This document shows positions 27,425-35,836 of a stretch of DNA of 51,468 bases, piece by piece. This DNA comes from an uncultured Bacteroidales bacterium (lineage in GTDB: Bacteria; Bacteroidota; Bacteroidia; Bacteroidales; Paludibacteraceae): positions 1 through 51,468 of the forward strand of contig CALFTM010000032.1 in NCBI GenBank assembly GCA_937916355.1, read 5' to 3'. The notes below the pieces were generated by a model. It saw only the letters and a list, made by a program, of their open reading frames with translations. It searched no databases and was not told where the DNA came from. The stretch's first letter is position 1; every line of letters starts with the position of its first letter. A program made the translations under genes and the position numbers.

Positions 27425-28560
27425 TAAAAAAAAATAGTATGAAGAAAGTAGTAAAATCAGGTTGGTTAGGTATGATGTCTATCGCCCTTTCTGTGTTGTT
27501 CGCAGGATGTGGAGGAGATAAAACAGAGAATAAGACAGAGGAAGTAAAACGCGTCGAGAAAGTGCGTACCGAGGTGGTTGCTTCTCAAAACATCGAAAGA
27601 GTGATTGAGTGTACTGCTGTATTGGAGGGATATGAGACTATGAACGTTTCTCCTTCGATGACCGGACTTATCGAAAAGAGATACAAAGATGTGGGTGACC
27701 GTGTTTCAACAGGAGATTTGCTTGTTCGCATGGATCAGACACAGTTGAAGCAAGCAAAATTGAGTCTTGCAAATTTGGAGACTGAAATGAAGCGTATGGA
27801 CGCTTTGTTGGCTGGAGGTAATGTTACTCAACAGGCATACGACCAGACAAAGCTTGCTTACAACCAAGCAAAAGAGCAATATGATTTCTTGAACAACAAC
27901 ACCTTCTTCAAGGCAACTTTCCCGGGTGTCGTTTCTGCAAGGAATTATGAGAACGGAGAGTTGTATAATGGTGCAAGACCGATCTTGACCGTTGTTCAAA
28001 TCAATGTTTTGAAGGCTATCATCAATGTGCCTGAGGCTTATTTCCCTAAGGTTCGTCAAGGAATGAAATTGGATATTGTTTCGGATCTTTATCCAGATCG
28101 TGTTTTCCCTTCTGTAATCGAGGTGATCTACCCAACCATTGACTCTAATACGCATACTTTCCAATGTAAGGTACGCATTCCTAATGGTGCGATGAAGCTT
28201 CGTCCGGGTATGTACATCCATACATCAGTACCTGCAGGTAAAGAGAAGGTCTTGGTAGTGCCGTTCCAATCTGTGTTGAAGCTTTCAGGTTCTAACGAGC
28301 GTTATATCTTCTTGAATGAAGATGGAAAAGCAAAACGTGTAACAGTAGAAATCGGACAACGTTTCGACCACTACTTGGAAGTCTTCTCTGAGGACATTAA
28401 AGAGGGGGCACAAGTAGTTACCCAAGGACAGACTCGTTTGGTTGATGGTGTGGATATTGAGGTGATCTCAGGTGCTTTTGAAGATGGTTCTGCATCAAAG
28501 GCTGATTCTTTGGCGACCGATTCATCAGCTGTCAAATCAGAGGAAGCTCCTAAAAAATAA
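27421..28560 (+). CDS. RND efflux periplasmic adaptor (HlyD/AcrA family)
   Basis: 379 residues with a lipoprotein-type signal (lipobox LFAGC, then GGDKTENK) followed by the membrane-fusion-protein layout: barrel-sandwich halves (NVSPSMTGLIEKRYKDVGDRVSTGDLLVRMDQ and TFFKATFPGVVSARNYENGE), a short alpha-hairpin between them, and a C-terminal beta-barrel. It links the inner-membrane pump to TolC. The start at 27421 overlaps the tolC stop; ATG 27439 (MKKVVKSGW) gives a more ordinary signal peptide and is an alternative. Confidence 0.92.
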   Translation: MIKKNSMKKVVKSGWLGMMSIALSVLFAGCGGDKTENKTEEVKRVEKVRTEVVASQNIERVIECTAVLEGYETMNVSPSMTGLIEKRYKDVGDRVSTGDLLVRMDQTQLKQAKLSLANLETEMKRMDALLAGGNVTQQAYDQTKLAYNQAKEQYDFLNNNTFFKATFPGVVSARNYENGELYNGARPILTVVQINVLKAIINVPEAYFPKVRQGMKLDIVSDLYPDRVFPSVIEVIYPTIDSNTHTFQCKVRIPNGAMKLRPGMYIHTSVPAGKEKVLVVPFQSVLKLSGSNERYIFLNEDGKAKRVTVEIGQRFDHYLEVFSEDIKEGAQVVTQGQTRLVDGVDIEVISGAFEDGSASKADSLATDSSAVKSEEAPKK

Positions 28561-28598
28561 AACTGAATGTTTTTGTTTGAATTTAATAGAAAAAGCAA

Positions 28599-31500
28599 AT
28601 GAGTATTTATAAATCATCTATTAATAGTCCGGTAACGACCATCCTTGTGTTCATTGCCGTGATGCTGATGGGTGTCTTCGCATACGTTAAATTGCCGATC
28701 GACCAGTTCCCTGAGATGGAACCTCCGTACGTTGCGGTGATGACAACTTATGCAGGAGCCAATGCGAGTGAGATAGAGACAAACGTAACCAAGTACATGG
28801 AGAATAGTTTGAACTCTATCGACGGTTTGAAGGAGATGAATTCAACATCCAAGGATAACCTTTCGTTGGTTGCTTTGGAGTTGGAGTGGGGAGAAGATCT
28901 CGACGAAGTGGTGAATGACATCCGTTCGTATGTCGATATGACAAAAGATAATCTTCCAAGTGGTTGTTCAAATCCTTTGATCATCAAGTTCAACACCTCT
29001 TCCATGCCAGTAATCCAGTTTGCTGTGCAAGCAAAGGAGAGTTATGCAGGTTTGGAGAAGATTTTGAATGACGAGGTTATTCCGGAGTTGAGCCGTATTT
29101 CAGGTGTGGGTAACGTTACGTTGTCCGGAGAGCCAGATCGTTATATCTACGTCGATATTGATCAGAAGCAGCTGGATGCTTATAGCATCGCGCTTGAATC
29201 TGTCGGAAATGCAATCGCTTCTAATAACATCAATATGTCGAGCGGTAGCATCAAGATGGACAAGGAGCAGTACAGTCTACAGGTGCGTAGTGAGTTTTTC
29301 GAGAGTTCTGAAATCGCCAATTTGGTTGTATCTACAACGCCTGATGGAAAGCAGATCTATGTGAAGGATATTGCTGTTGTACGAGATACAATTAAGGACC
29401 TCTCTTTGGACGAGAAGATGAACGGAGAAGAAGCTGTTCGTTTGATGGTCTCTAAGCAGACTGGTGCGAATACGGTTGAGATTTGTAAGGGAGTAAAATC
29501 AAAAATTGAAGACCTGAAGAAGTCTCTTCCTGCGGATGTGAAATTCGTTGAGATTTATGACTCTTCTACCGACATTAAGAATGCGATTAATTCATTGACA
29601 GAGTCAGTTCTCTACGCTGTTATCTTTGTGGTGTTGGTCGTTCTTTTCTTCTTAGGAAAATGGCGCGCAAGTTTGATCATCGGATTGACGATTCCGATTT
29701 CGTTGTTGGTCTCTTTCTTGTACCTGCTCTTTATCGATAGTTCGTTGAACATCATTTCCATGTGTTCTCTTTCCATCGCGGTGGGTATGGTGGTGGATGA
29801 TGCGATTGTGGTCTTGGAGAATATCATGACACACATCCAGCGAGGAGAGAGTCCTCGTGAGGCTTCCATCTATGCAACAAATGAGGTGTGGATTTCCGTT
29901 ATCGCGACTACTTTGGTTATCGTTGCCGTGTTCGTTCCTTTGACCATGTTGACAGGTATGGCGGGTGTGTTGTTCAAAGAGTTGGGATGGATTGTGACAA
30001 TCGTATGTTGTACATCTACTTTAGCCGCAATTACTTTGGTTCCGATGCTTTCTTCAAAGTTGCTCAAAGCTCCTGCAGCCACAGTAGATGAGTCTGGTAA
30101 GTTGATCATAGAGAAAAACGACAAGAATAAATTTTCTTACGAAAACACTATCGTTAAAGCTTTGGACAAATTGGATTTGATGTATGGAAAATTGTTGCGT
30201 TGGTGTCTCAAGAACAAGCTTATAACGATTGCAATTCTTTTAATATTCTTTGGTATTTCTTTGATTCCTATGTTGACAGGAAAGATTGGTACCGATTTCA
30301 TGGCTGTTTCTGATAATGGTCGTTTGAATATCAAAATAGAATTGCTCCAAGGAACAAGAGTTGAAGAGACTGCTAAGTTCGCCCGTCATTTGGAGAAACG
30401 TTTCTTTGAGCTTGTCAAAGAGACTCAGAAAATATCTACTACCTGTGGTATGAATGATGCAGCAGGTATGTCCGCCCTCTTCTCCAATACAAAATATAAC
30501 ACAATCGAAATGCGTTATAATGCCGGAAAGAAGGACACCCGTGAAAGAGATATATGGACCATCGCTGAGATACTTCGTAAAGAGATCTCATCATATCCTG
30601 AAGTGGCAGATTACAATGTTGCAATCTCTTCCGGTGGTGGAATGGGAGGTGAAAGCAAAGTAGAAGTCGAAATTTATGGATATGACTTCAATACGACCAA
30701 CAAGTACGCAGCTGATGTCAAGGCAACAATTGAGAGTATGATTCCAACTGCTCGTAACGTCGATATCAGCCGAGAAGACGACCGCCCTGAGTTGCAGGTT
30801 ATTGTGGATAAAGAGAAGGCCGCTCGTAATGGACTCACTTCTTTGATGGTTTCACAATATGTGCGTAATCGTGTGAATGGTATGTCTGCCGGATTCTTGA
30901 AAGAAGATGGTAGTGAATACGATATTTTGGTGAGATTGAAAGAGGAGAATCGTTCTTCTATCAGTGACATCGAGAATTTGACTATTCCAACTCAGATGGG
31001 TCTTGTGAAGTTGAATGAGATCGCTAAAATTGAAGAGTACTGGGGTCCACCTGAAATCACACGTAGAAGTCGCCAAAGATTCTTGTCAGTTTCAGTGACT
31101 CCTTATGAAACCTCTTTGGGTGAGTTAGCTGCAGATATTGAGAAAGTATTGGATACTATTGAAGAGCCAGATGGCGTTTCTGTAGTAATCGGAGGAGATT
31201 ACGAAGAACAACAGGAGTCATTTGCAGATATGGCTTTGTTGATGATCATCATCGTTATCTTGGTGTATGTTGTGATGGCATCGCAATTTGAGTCATTGAG
31301 TAAGCCGTTCCTCATCATGATGTCCGTTCCTTTTGCCTTCTCAGGAGTCTTCATTGCCCTTTTTGTAACCAATACGAATTTGGATATGATTGGTGTGTTG
31401 GGTATGATCATGCTTGTCGGTATTGTTGTGAAGAATGGTATCGTGTTGGTGGATTACATCAACTTGTTGCGAGATCGTGGTCATGAATTGAATGAGGCAA

Positions 31501-31790
31501 TTGCGTTATCAGGAGAGTCCCGTCTTCGTCCGGTGTTGATGACCGCTTGTACAACTATCTTGGGTATGATCCCTATGGTACTTTCAACAGCCGATGGATC
31601 AGAGATGTGGGTTCCGATGGGTATTGTCGTGATTGGTGGTTTGCTCGTTTCTACTGTCCTTACGTTGGTAGTTGTGCCAGTCCTTTATGCGGTTATGTCT
31701 CGTCATGGAGAAAGAGACAACGAAGCAGAAATCCGTAAGCAGTTTATTTTCATGAATATTGATGAGAAGAAAACTGAAAGTAAGAAATAA
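28599..31790 (+). CDS. RND multidrug efflux transporter (AcrB-like, HAE-1 type)
   Basis: 1063 residues: TM1 near 13-30, a large periplasmic loop, a block of TMs around 335-545, a second loop and a C-terminal TM block (about 870-1035). The proton-relay aspartate pair is visible in AVGMVVDDAIVVLENI in the TM4 region, and the matching lysine in LVGIVVKNGIVLVDY in the TM10 region. These favour a drug/hydrophobic-compound pump over a metal pump. Substrates cannot be told. It lies 38 bases after the adaptor gene and is followed by a PII-like gene. Confidence 0.95.
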   Translation: MSIYKSSINSPVTTILVFIAVMLMGVFAYVKLPIDQFPEMEPPYVAVMTTYAGANASEIETNVTKYMENSLNSIDGLKEMNSTSKDNLSLVALELEWGEDLDEVVNDIRSYVDMTKDNLPSGCSNPLIIKFNTSSMPVIQFAVQAKESYAGLEKILNDEVIPELSRISGVGNVTLSGEPDRYIYVDIDQKQLDAYSIALESVGNAIASNNINMSSGSIKMDKEQYSLQVRSEFFESSEIANLVVSTTPDGKQIYVKDIAVVRDTIKDLSLDEKMNGEEAVRLMVSKQTGANTVEICKGVKSKIEDLKKSLPADVKFVEIYDSSTDIKNAINSLTESVLYAVIFVVLVVLFFLGKWRASLIIGLTIPISLLVSFLYLLFIDSSLNIISMCSLSIAVGMVVDDAIVVLENIMTHIQRGESPREASIYATNEVWISVIATTLVIVAVFVPLTMLTGMAGVLFKELGWIVTIVCCTSTLAAITLVPMLSSKLLKAPAATVDESGKLIIEKNDKNKFSYENTIVKALDKLDLMYGKLLRWCLKNKLITIAILLIFFGISLIPMLTGKIGTDFMAVSDNGRLNIKIELLQGTRVEETAKFARHLEKRFFELVKETQKISTTCGMNDAAGMSALFSNTKYNTIEMRYNAGKKDTRERDIWTIAEILRKEISSYPEVADYNVAISSGGGMGGESKVEVEIYGYDFNTTNKYAADVKATIESMIPTARNVDISREDDRPELQVIVDKEKAARNGLTSLMVSQYVRNRVNGMSAGFLKEDGSEYDILVRLKEENRSSISDIENLTIPTQMGLVKLNEIAKIEEYWGPPEITRRSRQRFLSVSVTPYETSLGELAADIEKVLDTIEEPDGVSVVIGGDYEEQQESFADMALLMIIIVILVYVVMASQFESLSKPFLIMMSVPFAFSGVFIALFVTNTNLDMIGVLGMIMLVGIVVKNGIVLVDYINLLRDRGHELNEAIALSGESRLRPVLMTACTTILGMIPMVLSTADGSEMWVPMGIVVIGGLLVSTVLTLVVVPVLYAVMSRHGERDNEAEIRKQFIFMNIDEKKTESKK

Positions 31791-31837
31791 TATGCTATCC
31801 TTTAGTCATATAATTTAAAATTGAAAAAATAGACGAT

Positions 31838-32131
31838 ATGAAGTCAGTAATGATAGTTTATAATCAAGCGAACACAGAACGTGTTGAATATATGTTAGAC
31901 GTTTTGTCGATTCGTGGCTTCACCTTCTTTGAACAAGTTCAAGGACGTGGTAGCAAGACAGGGCAACCTCATAGAGGAACCCACACATGGCCTGAGATGA
32001 ATTCTGTTATCATAACAGTAGTCGAGGATGAAAAGGTCGAAACACTTCTAAGTGCCATCAAAAAGTTGGATCTTAGAAATGAGGAGGTTGGGGTTCGTGC
32101 CTTTGTTTGGAATATTGAACATACTGTTTAA
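31838..32131 (+). CDS. PII-like small regulatory protein
   Basis: 97 residues with the ferredoxin-like beta-alpha-beta pattern of the PII superfamily: MKSVMIVYNQANTERVEYMLDVL, a T-loop-like segment GRGSKTGQPHRGTHTWPEMN, and a closing VEDEKVETLLSAIKKLDL helix. It lacks the classic GlnB uridylylation tyrosine context (RGxKxQ/xxYRGAEY), so it is not GlnB/GlnK. It lies 47 bases after the RND gene on the same strand, with a strong terminator after it, so it likely belongs to the operon and may sense a ligand to modulate the pump. That role is inference. Confidence 0.8.
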   Translation: MKSVMIVYNQANTERVEYMLDVLSIRGFTFFEQVQGRGSKTGQPHRGTHTWPEMNSVIITVVEDEKVETLLSAIKKLDLRNEEVGVRAFVWNIEHTV

Positions 32132-32192
32132 ATTTTACTTAATAATGCGCACTAAATTTTAATAGTGAAAAACGCTACTTTTTTTCATTGTG

Positions 32193-32226
32193 CAGGTTGC
32201 TTCAACAGAAGCAACCTGTTTTTTGT
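32193..32226 (+). terminator. intrinsic terminator of the efflux operon
   Basis: CAGGTTGCTT (32193-32202) and AAGCAACCTG (32209-32218), a 10-bp perfect stem with a six-base loop followed by TTTTTTG. Confidence 0.88.
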
Positions 32227-32257
32227 TTATTACTATTCTTTGGGTTAAAAAATTTAT

Positions 32258-32274
32258 ATTAGTGTCCGATAAAA
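32258..32274 (+). repeat. left terminal inverted repeat
   Basis: ATTAGTGTCCGATAAAA; its exact complement lies at 35729-35745. Confidence 0.8.
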
Positions 32275-32294
32275 CTTTTAAGCAAAAAAAAATT

Positions 32295-32341
32295 AGGACT
32301 GAATCTGACTTGCAAGATTCAGTCCTTTTTGGTTATCTTTG
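32295..32341 (+). promoter_or_regulatory. IS subterminal hairpin and transposase promoter
   Basis: AGGACTGAATCT (32295-32306) pairs perfectly with 32315-32326 and is followed by TTTTT, a structure that blocks read-through into insertion sequences. TATCTTTG at 32334-32341 (exact TAnnTTTG) then lies 23 bases before the transposase start. Confidence 0.6.
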
Positions 32342-32364
32342 AATTACACATATAAAACATAACC

Positions 32365-32466
32365 ATGGGCAAAAGTACGCATTTTATCGGACAGCCGATG
32401 TATAATCAGGCACTATAATTACTTGAAAAGTCAAAAATTCTTCGATTGCGTTTACTATACTTTTAG
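32365..32466 (+). pseudogene. IS4-family (DUF4372-type) transposase N-terminal remnant
   Basis: Translation from ATG 32365 reads MGKSTHFIGQPMYNQAL, stop (TAA 32416), then LLEKSKILRL in the same frame before homology fails. I recognise this as the start of the DUF4372-bearing IS4-type transposases of Bacteroidota. It is broken by an internal stop and truncated at about residue 28, where it abuts another remnant on the opposite strand. Confidence 0.6.
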
Positions 32467-32556
32467 AGAATATTTGCGCTTTCGCACTTGCACATCTAAA
32501 AACTTTTCTATAACTTGCGTCTGATTATCGGTGAGTTCTGTTGAATAATGATTCAT
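32455..32556 (-). pseudogene. IS5-like transposase N-terminal remnant
   Basis: On the minus strand from ATG 32556 the frame reads MNHYSTELTDNQTQVIEKF, then LDVQVRKRKYSLK, and hits a stop at 32455. Adding one base after SLK would restore SIVNAI, so a one-base deletion is likely. The opening pattern (LTDNQ..VIEKFL...RKRKYSLKSIVNAI) is that of IS5-group transposases. Only the N-terminus survives. Confidence 0.55.
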
Positions 32557-32772
32557 TTCTTTATTGTTTGATGCCCTTAAAGTTACGAAAAATTATTCAC
32601 TTATCAAACTGATAATCAATATTTTAAGTGCGATTTTTTTTAAGAGATTTTTTAGGTCTCTCAAATTAGTTTTTAATTAAATATAAACAGCTTCTGATAA
32701 AGGAGCAAAAATGTTATCAGGAAGTGAACATTATGAAGAAATAGTTGTCAGACGTGTAAAATGATTGCTTGT

Positions 32773-33435
32773 ATGAAATATACTTTTTTTATTTCTTGTT
32801 TTTTTTCTGTGTTTTTATTGGCTAGCTGCACTAGCTGCAGAATTCCTTCAGTATATAAGTATTATTTATTAGATTATTTTAATAATGCTGATATAAACTA
32901 TGACAATATTGACACTATCGATTATTGTAGTGGAGGGAAAGCATCTATGATGAAAGTCTTTTCCCCATGTCATGGGAAAAATCGTGTTGTTAGATATATG
33001 TCATATGATTATGGATATATACACGATGAACAAAAAGATACTTTGAATAGTATGATAATTTTGTCTGTTGATACGAATGAAATCATAATAGATGGTTTTT
33101 TGGTGTTCCTTCAAAATGGAGAATATCCAGCTTCTGATTTTTTGTTGAGAACAAATAAACATGTGAAATTAAAACATAAAATGAAGATTAAAGATTTGGA
33201 TTTCTATCCATATTCTCGAGATAAAGAGGCTTTTGAACTTCCTTTTATGCAACGTCGGAGATTCTTAGGATTTTTGTCTTCAAAAAAGCCAAGGAATAAA
33301 GACAAAACAACATTTGAAATATTCGAAGAGAGAGGCCGTGAATATAGACGTTATATTAAAGTATTAAATCGTATATATTATCCCAAAAAGCGACAATCCG
33401 ATGCATCGCGTCTCCGCGGAATTGAGAGAAATTAA
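32773..33435 (+). CDS. hypothetical lipoprotein (island cargo)
   Basis: 220 residues starting MKYTFFISCFFSVFLLASC, a clear lipoprotein signal with lipobox LLASC, followed by an unrecognised mature region rich in tyrosine, aspartate and lysine with a basic C-terminus (YPKKRQSDASRLRGIERN). In-frame ATG 32761 is possible but gives a worse signal peptide. Base composition is much more AT-rich than the core genes, and it sits between IS remnants and the defence-like cassette, so it is probably acquired. A hairpin with a T-tract follows. A 17-codon ORF (32711-32764) just upstream may be the tail of another lost gene. Confidence 0.65.
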   Translation: MKYTFFISCFFSVFLLASCTSCRIPSVYKYYLLDYFNNADINYDNIDTIDYCSGGKASMMKVFSPCHGKNRVVRYMSYDYGYIHDEQKDTLNSMIILSVDTNEIIIDGFLVFLQNGEYPASDFLLRTNKHVKLKHKMKIKDLDFYPYSRDKEAFELPFMQRRRFLGFLSSKKPRNKDKTTFEIFEERGREYRRYIKVLNRIYYPKKRQSDASRLRGIERN

Positions 33436-33476
33436 AAGGGGGTCTCAAAATTCAATTTTTGAAGCGCCCTCTTTTT
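33433..33476 (+). terminator. probable terminator after the island lipoprotein gene
   Basis: An imperfect GGGGG...CCCTC hairpin (outer stem of six pairs, then an internal loop and a five-pair inner stem) is followed by TTTTTT. Confidence 0.5.
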
Positions 33477-33726
33477 TACTCTCTGAGAATTGAACAGAAA
33501 AATTAAAATAGATTTTTTAGAAATTTTTGCAAGAAAAGATAACTCGCTTAGAATAAGTCGGTTGGTCGAACTGCTTGAAAATTGGGTAACGAGATAGCAA
33601 CCGTTCGTATTTCTGAGTTCTTCATTGTTATGCTTCAACGTGATAACTCTGATGGCACAAAGATACGAATTAATCATATAGAAATTGTTTTTCTCTTCGT
33701 TTTTCGTGTGTTTATGTTTTTATCAT
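33477..33726. other. gap before the AAA ATPase gene
   Basis: AT-rich; no supported gene. An 81-codon minus-strand frame (33432-33677) ends in LNFETPF, and similar coding sequence (AFETPF) occurs near the right island end at about 35690-35710, so both may be decayed IS-end sequence rather than genes. Confidence 0.35.
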
Positions 33727-33734
33727 TACTTTTG
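33727..33734 (+). promoter_or_regulatory. promoter element of the AAA/DUF4276 cassette
   Basis: TACTTTTG, an exact TAnnTTTG match, 22 bases before the ATPase start. The -33 region (TTTTCG) is weak. Confidence 0.55.
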
Positions 33735-33756
33735 CAACAAATTTAAATTTAGTATA

Positions 33757-34881
33757 ATGGCTAAGACTCACCCAAAGACCAAATTGCAAGAACTGACAAT
33801 TAAAGGTTATAAATCTATCGCCTTTAATAGACCTGTAACATTGAAACTTAATGATGTTAGTATATTGTTAGGTGCAAATGGTGCTGGAAAAAGTAATATT
33901 ATTAGCTTTTTTCGAATGTTAAGTTATATGATGAGCAAATCATTTGGGAAATATGTTGAAATGTCTGGCACTTCAAATGCTTTATTACATTATGGCACAA
34001 AAAAAACGCCAGTAATGTCTGGTGAAATAAAATTTTCCGATTCAAAATCAATTGATACATACAGCTTTTCATTGTCAAATGCGACTCCAGACAGGTTAAT
34101 TATTACAGAAGAACGCATTGTATGGCACCGTATAGGAGAAGTAAAACCATACGAAGTTACTTTAGAGCCTGTATTTAAAGAATCTGCCCTTGCAGAAAGC
34201 GATAATCTTGTAGCAAAAACGATTTTTCAGATGCTATCATCTTGTAAAGTATACCAATTTCATGATTCATCAGTAGAAGGTCCTTTGCGTCAGGTTTGTC
34301 CCGTAGAAACAACAAATTATCTACAATCACATGGTAATAATTTACCTTCTTTTCTTTTGTTCCTACGTGACAATTATATAAATTCCTACAATAGAATAGT
34401 TGATTATGTCAGAGATGTAGTTCCACAGTTTCAAGATTTCTATCTTGAACCTAATAATAGGTTTATTTCTTTACGTTGGATGGATAATTCTGCCACAGAT
34501 TATCGTTTCAACGCGTATCAGTTTTCTGATGGGTCAATTCGATTTATAGCATTGGCTACTTTACTTTTACAGCCACCGCAAACTATGCCAAATGTGATAA
34601 TACTTGATGAACCAGAGTTAGGTTTACATCCATATGCTATAACTCAACTTGCAGAGATGATAAAAGATGCTTCAATACATGCACAAATTATTATTGCTAC
34701 TCAAAGTAAAGATTTGGTAGACCATTTTGACATAGATAATATTTCTGTCATTGAAATGGATAAAGAAACTCAGTCTACCACAGTTACTCATTTAAGCGAT
34801 GAGGAATACCATTTATGGCTTCAAAAATACACCGTAAGTGAATTATGGGATAAAAATATTATAGGAGGACGTCCTGTATGA
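33757..34881 (+). CDS. AAA/ABC-type ATPase (AAA_21-like), defence-associated
   Basis: 374 residues. Walker A GANGAGKS at 39-46, a signature-like FSDGSIR, and Walker B with the D-loop in VIILDEPELGLHP. This arrangement is the compact SMC/ABC-like ATPase type (AAA_21/AAA_15) used in OLD-family, Septu- and PARIS-like phage-defence modules and in RloA-type proteins. I chose ATG 33757 (MAKTHPKTK) because it sits just after a promoter element; an upstream frame to 33685 is hydrophobic and non-homologous. It overlaps the DUF4276 gene by four bases, so the two are a functional pair. It should couple ATP hydrolysis to control of the partner. Confidence 0.85.
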   Translation: MAKTHPKTKLQELTIKGYKSIAFNRPVTLKLNDVSILLGANGAGKSNIISFFRMLSYMMSKSFGKYVEMSGTSNALLHYGTKKTPVMSGEIKFSDSKSIDTYSFSLSNATPDRLIITEERIVWHRIGEVKPYEVTLEPVFKESALAESDNLVAKTIFQMLSSCKVYQFHDSSVEGPLRQVCPVETTNYLQSHGNNLPSFLLFLRDNYINSYNRIVDYVRDVVPQFQDFYLEPNNRFISLRWMDNSATDYRFNAYQFSDGSIRFIALATLLLQPPQTMPNVIILDEPELGLHPYAITQLAEMIKDASIHAQIIIATQSKDLVDHFDIDNISVIEMDKETQSTTVTHLSDEEYHLWLQKYTVSELWDKNIIGGRPV

Positions 34882-35576
34882 AAGCTAAAATAATCCATAT
34901 TTTATGTGAAGGGCAGACAGAGCAAGGTTTTGTAGAGGAGGTTTTGCGTCCATACCTTCAAGATAATGGTATAACAAGTGTAAAGGGCATTTTGATTACA
35001 ACGAATAAAAAGAAGAATGCTCGAGGTGGAATGTTGACATATAATCACGCTTTAACAGACCTTAACCTATTGCAACAAACGAAAATAAATGGAGATTATG
35101 AAAGACACATATTTACGACAATGTTTGATTTATATGCTCTTCCTGATGATTTCCCTGGTTTTGAAAAAAGTAAAACAATTAGTGACCCATATTTAAAGGT
35201 ATCTAATTTGGAAAAAGATTTTGCAGATGCAATAAATGATAAACGCTTTATTCCTTATATTCAACTTCATGAATTCGAAGCTCTTCTATTTTGTGGTATT
35301 GAATACATTGAAAAACTCTACCCTGGTTGTGAAAAAAGATGTGGACAATTAACTCAAGCGTTACAAAAAGTAAGTAATCCAGAGTTAATCAACAATAGCC
35401 CAGAAACTGCACCAAGTAAACGTATTATAAAAGCAATAGAAGGAAATAAAAAGACACACTATAATTATAATAAACCTAAAACTGGTAAATTCGTGGCGAA
35501 ACACATTGGCATTGATGAACTTCGCTCAAAATGTAAACACTTTGATGAGTGGATTGAAAAGCTAATCAGTTGTTAA
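34878..35576 (+). CDS. DUF4276 family protein (predicted TOPRIM-like partner)
   Basis: 232 residues. The start KIIHILCEGQTEQGFVEEVL contains the EGxTE pattern of RloB/OLD-type TOPRIM folds, and IQLHEFEALLFCG is the hallmark of DUF4276. Together with the overlapping ATPase gene this is the recurring ATPase plus DUF4276 two-gene cassette found in defence islands. Nuclease activity is inferred from TOPRIM resemblance, not shown. A strong terminator follows immediately. The gene is AT-rich like its partner. Confidence 0.82.
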   Translation: MKAKIIHILCEGQTEQGFVEEVLRPYLQDNGITSVKGILITTNKKKNARGGMLTYNHALTDLNLLQQTKINGDYERHIFTTMFDLYALPDDFPGFEKSKTISDPYLKVSNLEKDFADAINDKRFIPYIQLHEFEALLFCGIEYIEKLYPGCEKRCGQLTQALQKVSNPELINNSPETAPSKRIIKAIEGNKKTHYNYNKPKTGKFVAKHIGIDELRSKCKHFDEWIEKLISC

Positions 35577-35584
35577 AACTTTAC

Positions 35585-35630
35585 AAAGCCGACATTCAAT
35601 TTCATATGAGTTTGAATGTCGGCTTTTTTT
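35585..35630 (+). terminator. intrinsic terminator of the AAA/DUF4276 cassette
   Basis: A 15-bp perfect stem (35585-35599 with 35612-35626, core GCCGACATTCAA) with a 12-base loop, running into a T-tract. Confidence 0.9.
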
Positions 35631-35728
35631 GTTATTTTTTATCCTCAATTTTTACAAACAAATTTGAAAAAAGAAATCTCAACCGCATAAAATCAGCGTT
35701 TGAGACTCCTTTTTATATCGTTTTTAGT

Positions 35729-35745
35729 TTTTATCGGACACTAAT
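35729..35745 (-). repeat. right terminal inverted repeat
   Basis: Exact complement of the left repeat at 32258-32274; marks the right limit of the island. Confidence 0.8.
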
Positions 35746-35836
35746 AAAAAAATTATGGATTTTAATTCATTGACAATTAAGTTGTTGTGTTGTTTTTAAT
35801 AGTAATGATGAAAATTTTTTGTCTGTTTATGCGTGT

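Larger units (their letters stand above)
32258..35745. mobile_element. island bounded by IS-type inverted repeats
   Basis: Perfect 17-bp inverted repeats (ATTAGTGTCCGATAAAA at 32258-32274 and its complement at 35729-35745) enclose 3488 bases of markedly AT-rich DNA. Just inside the left end are a 12-bp hairpin, an IS-type promoter and a truncated DUF4372/IS4-like transposase start, so the ends look like those of one insertion sequence whose transposase body has been lost. The interior now holds an IS5-like remnant, a lipoprotein gene and the AAA/DUF4276 cassette. I could not see a convincing target-site duplication. Confidence 0.6.

Noticed and set aside
32382..32393. Internal copy of the IR core (TTTTATCGGACA) in the transposase remnant
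   Set aside because: It falls within codons for HFIGQ, which are conserved for protein reasons, and there is no further match to the terminal repeat.
32250..35760. Target-site duplication flanking the island
   Set aside because: The flanks are AT-rich and no convincing identical direct repeat of 4-9 bases abuts both inverted repeats.
35570..35773. 67-codon frame after DUF4276
   Set aside because: It covers the terminator and the right inverted repeat and is low-complexity; not a gene.
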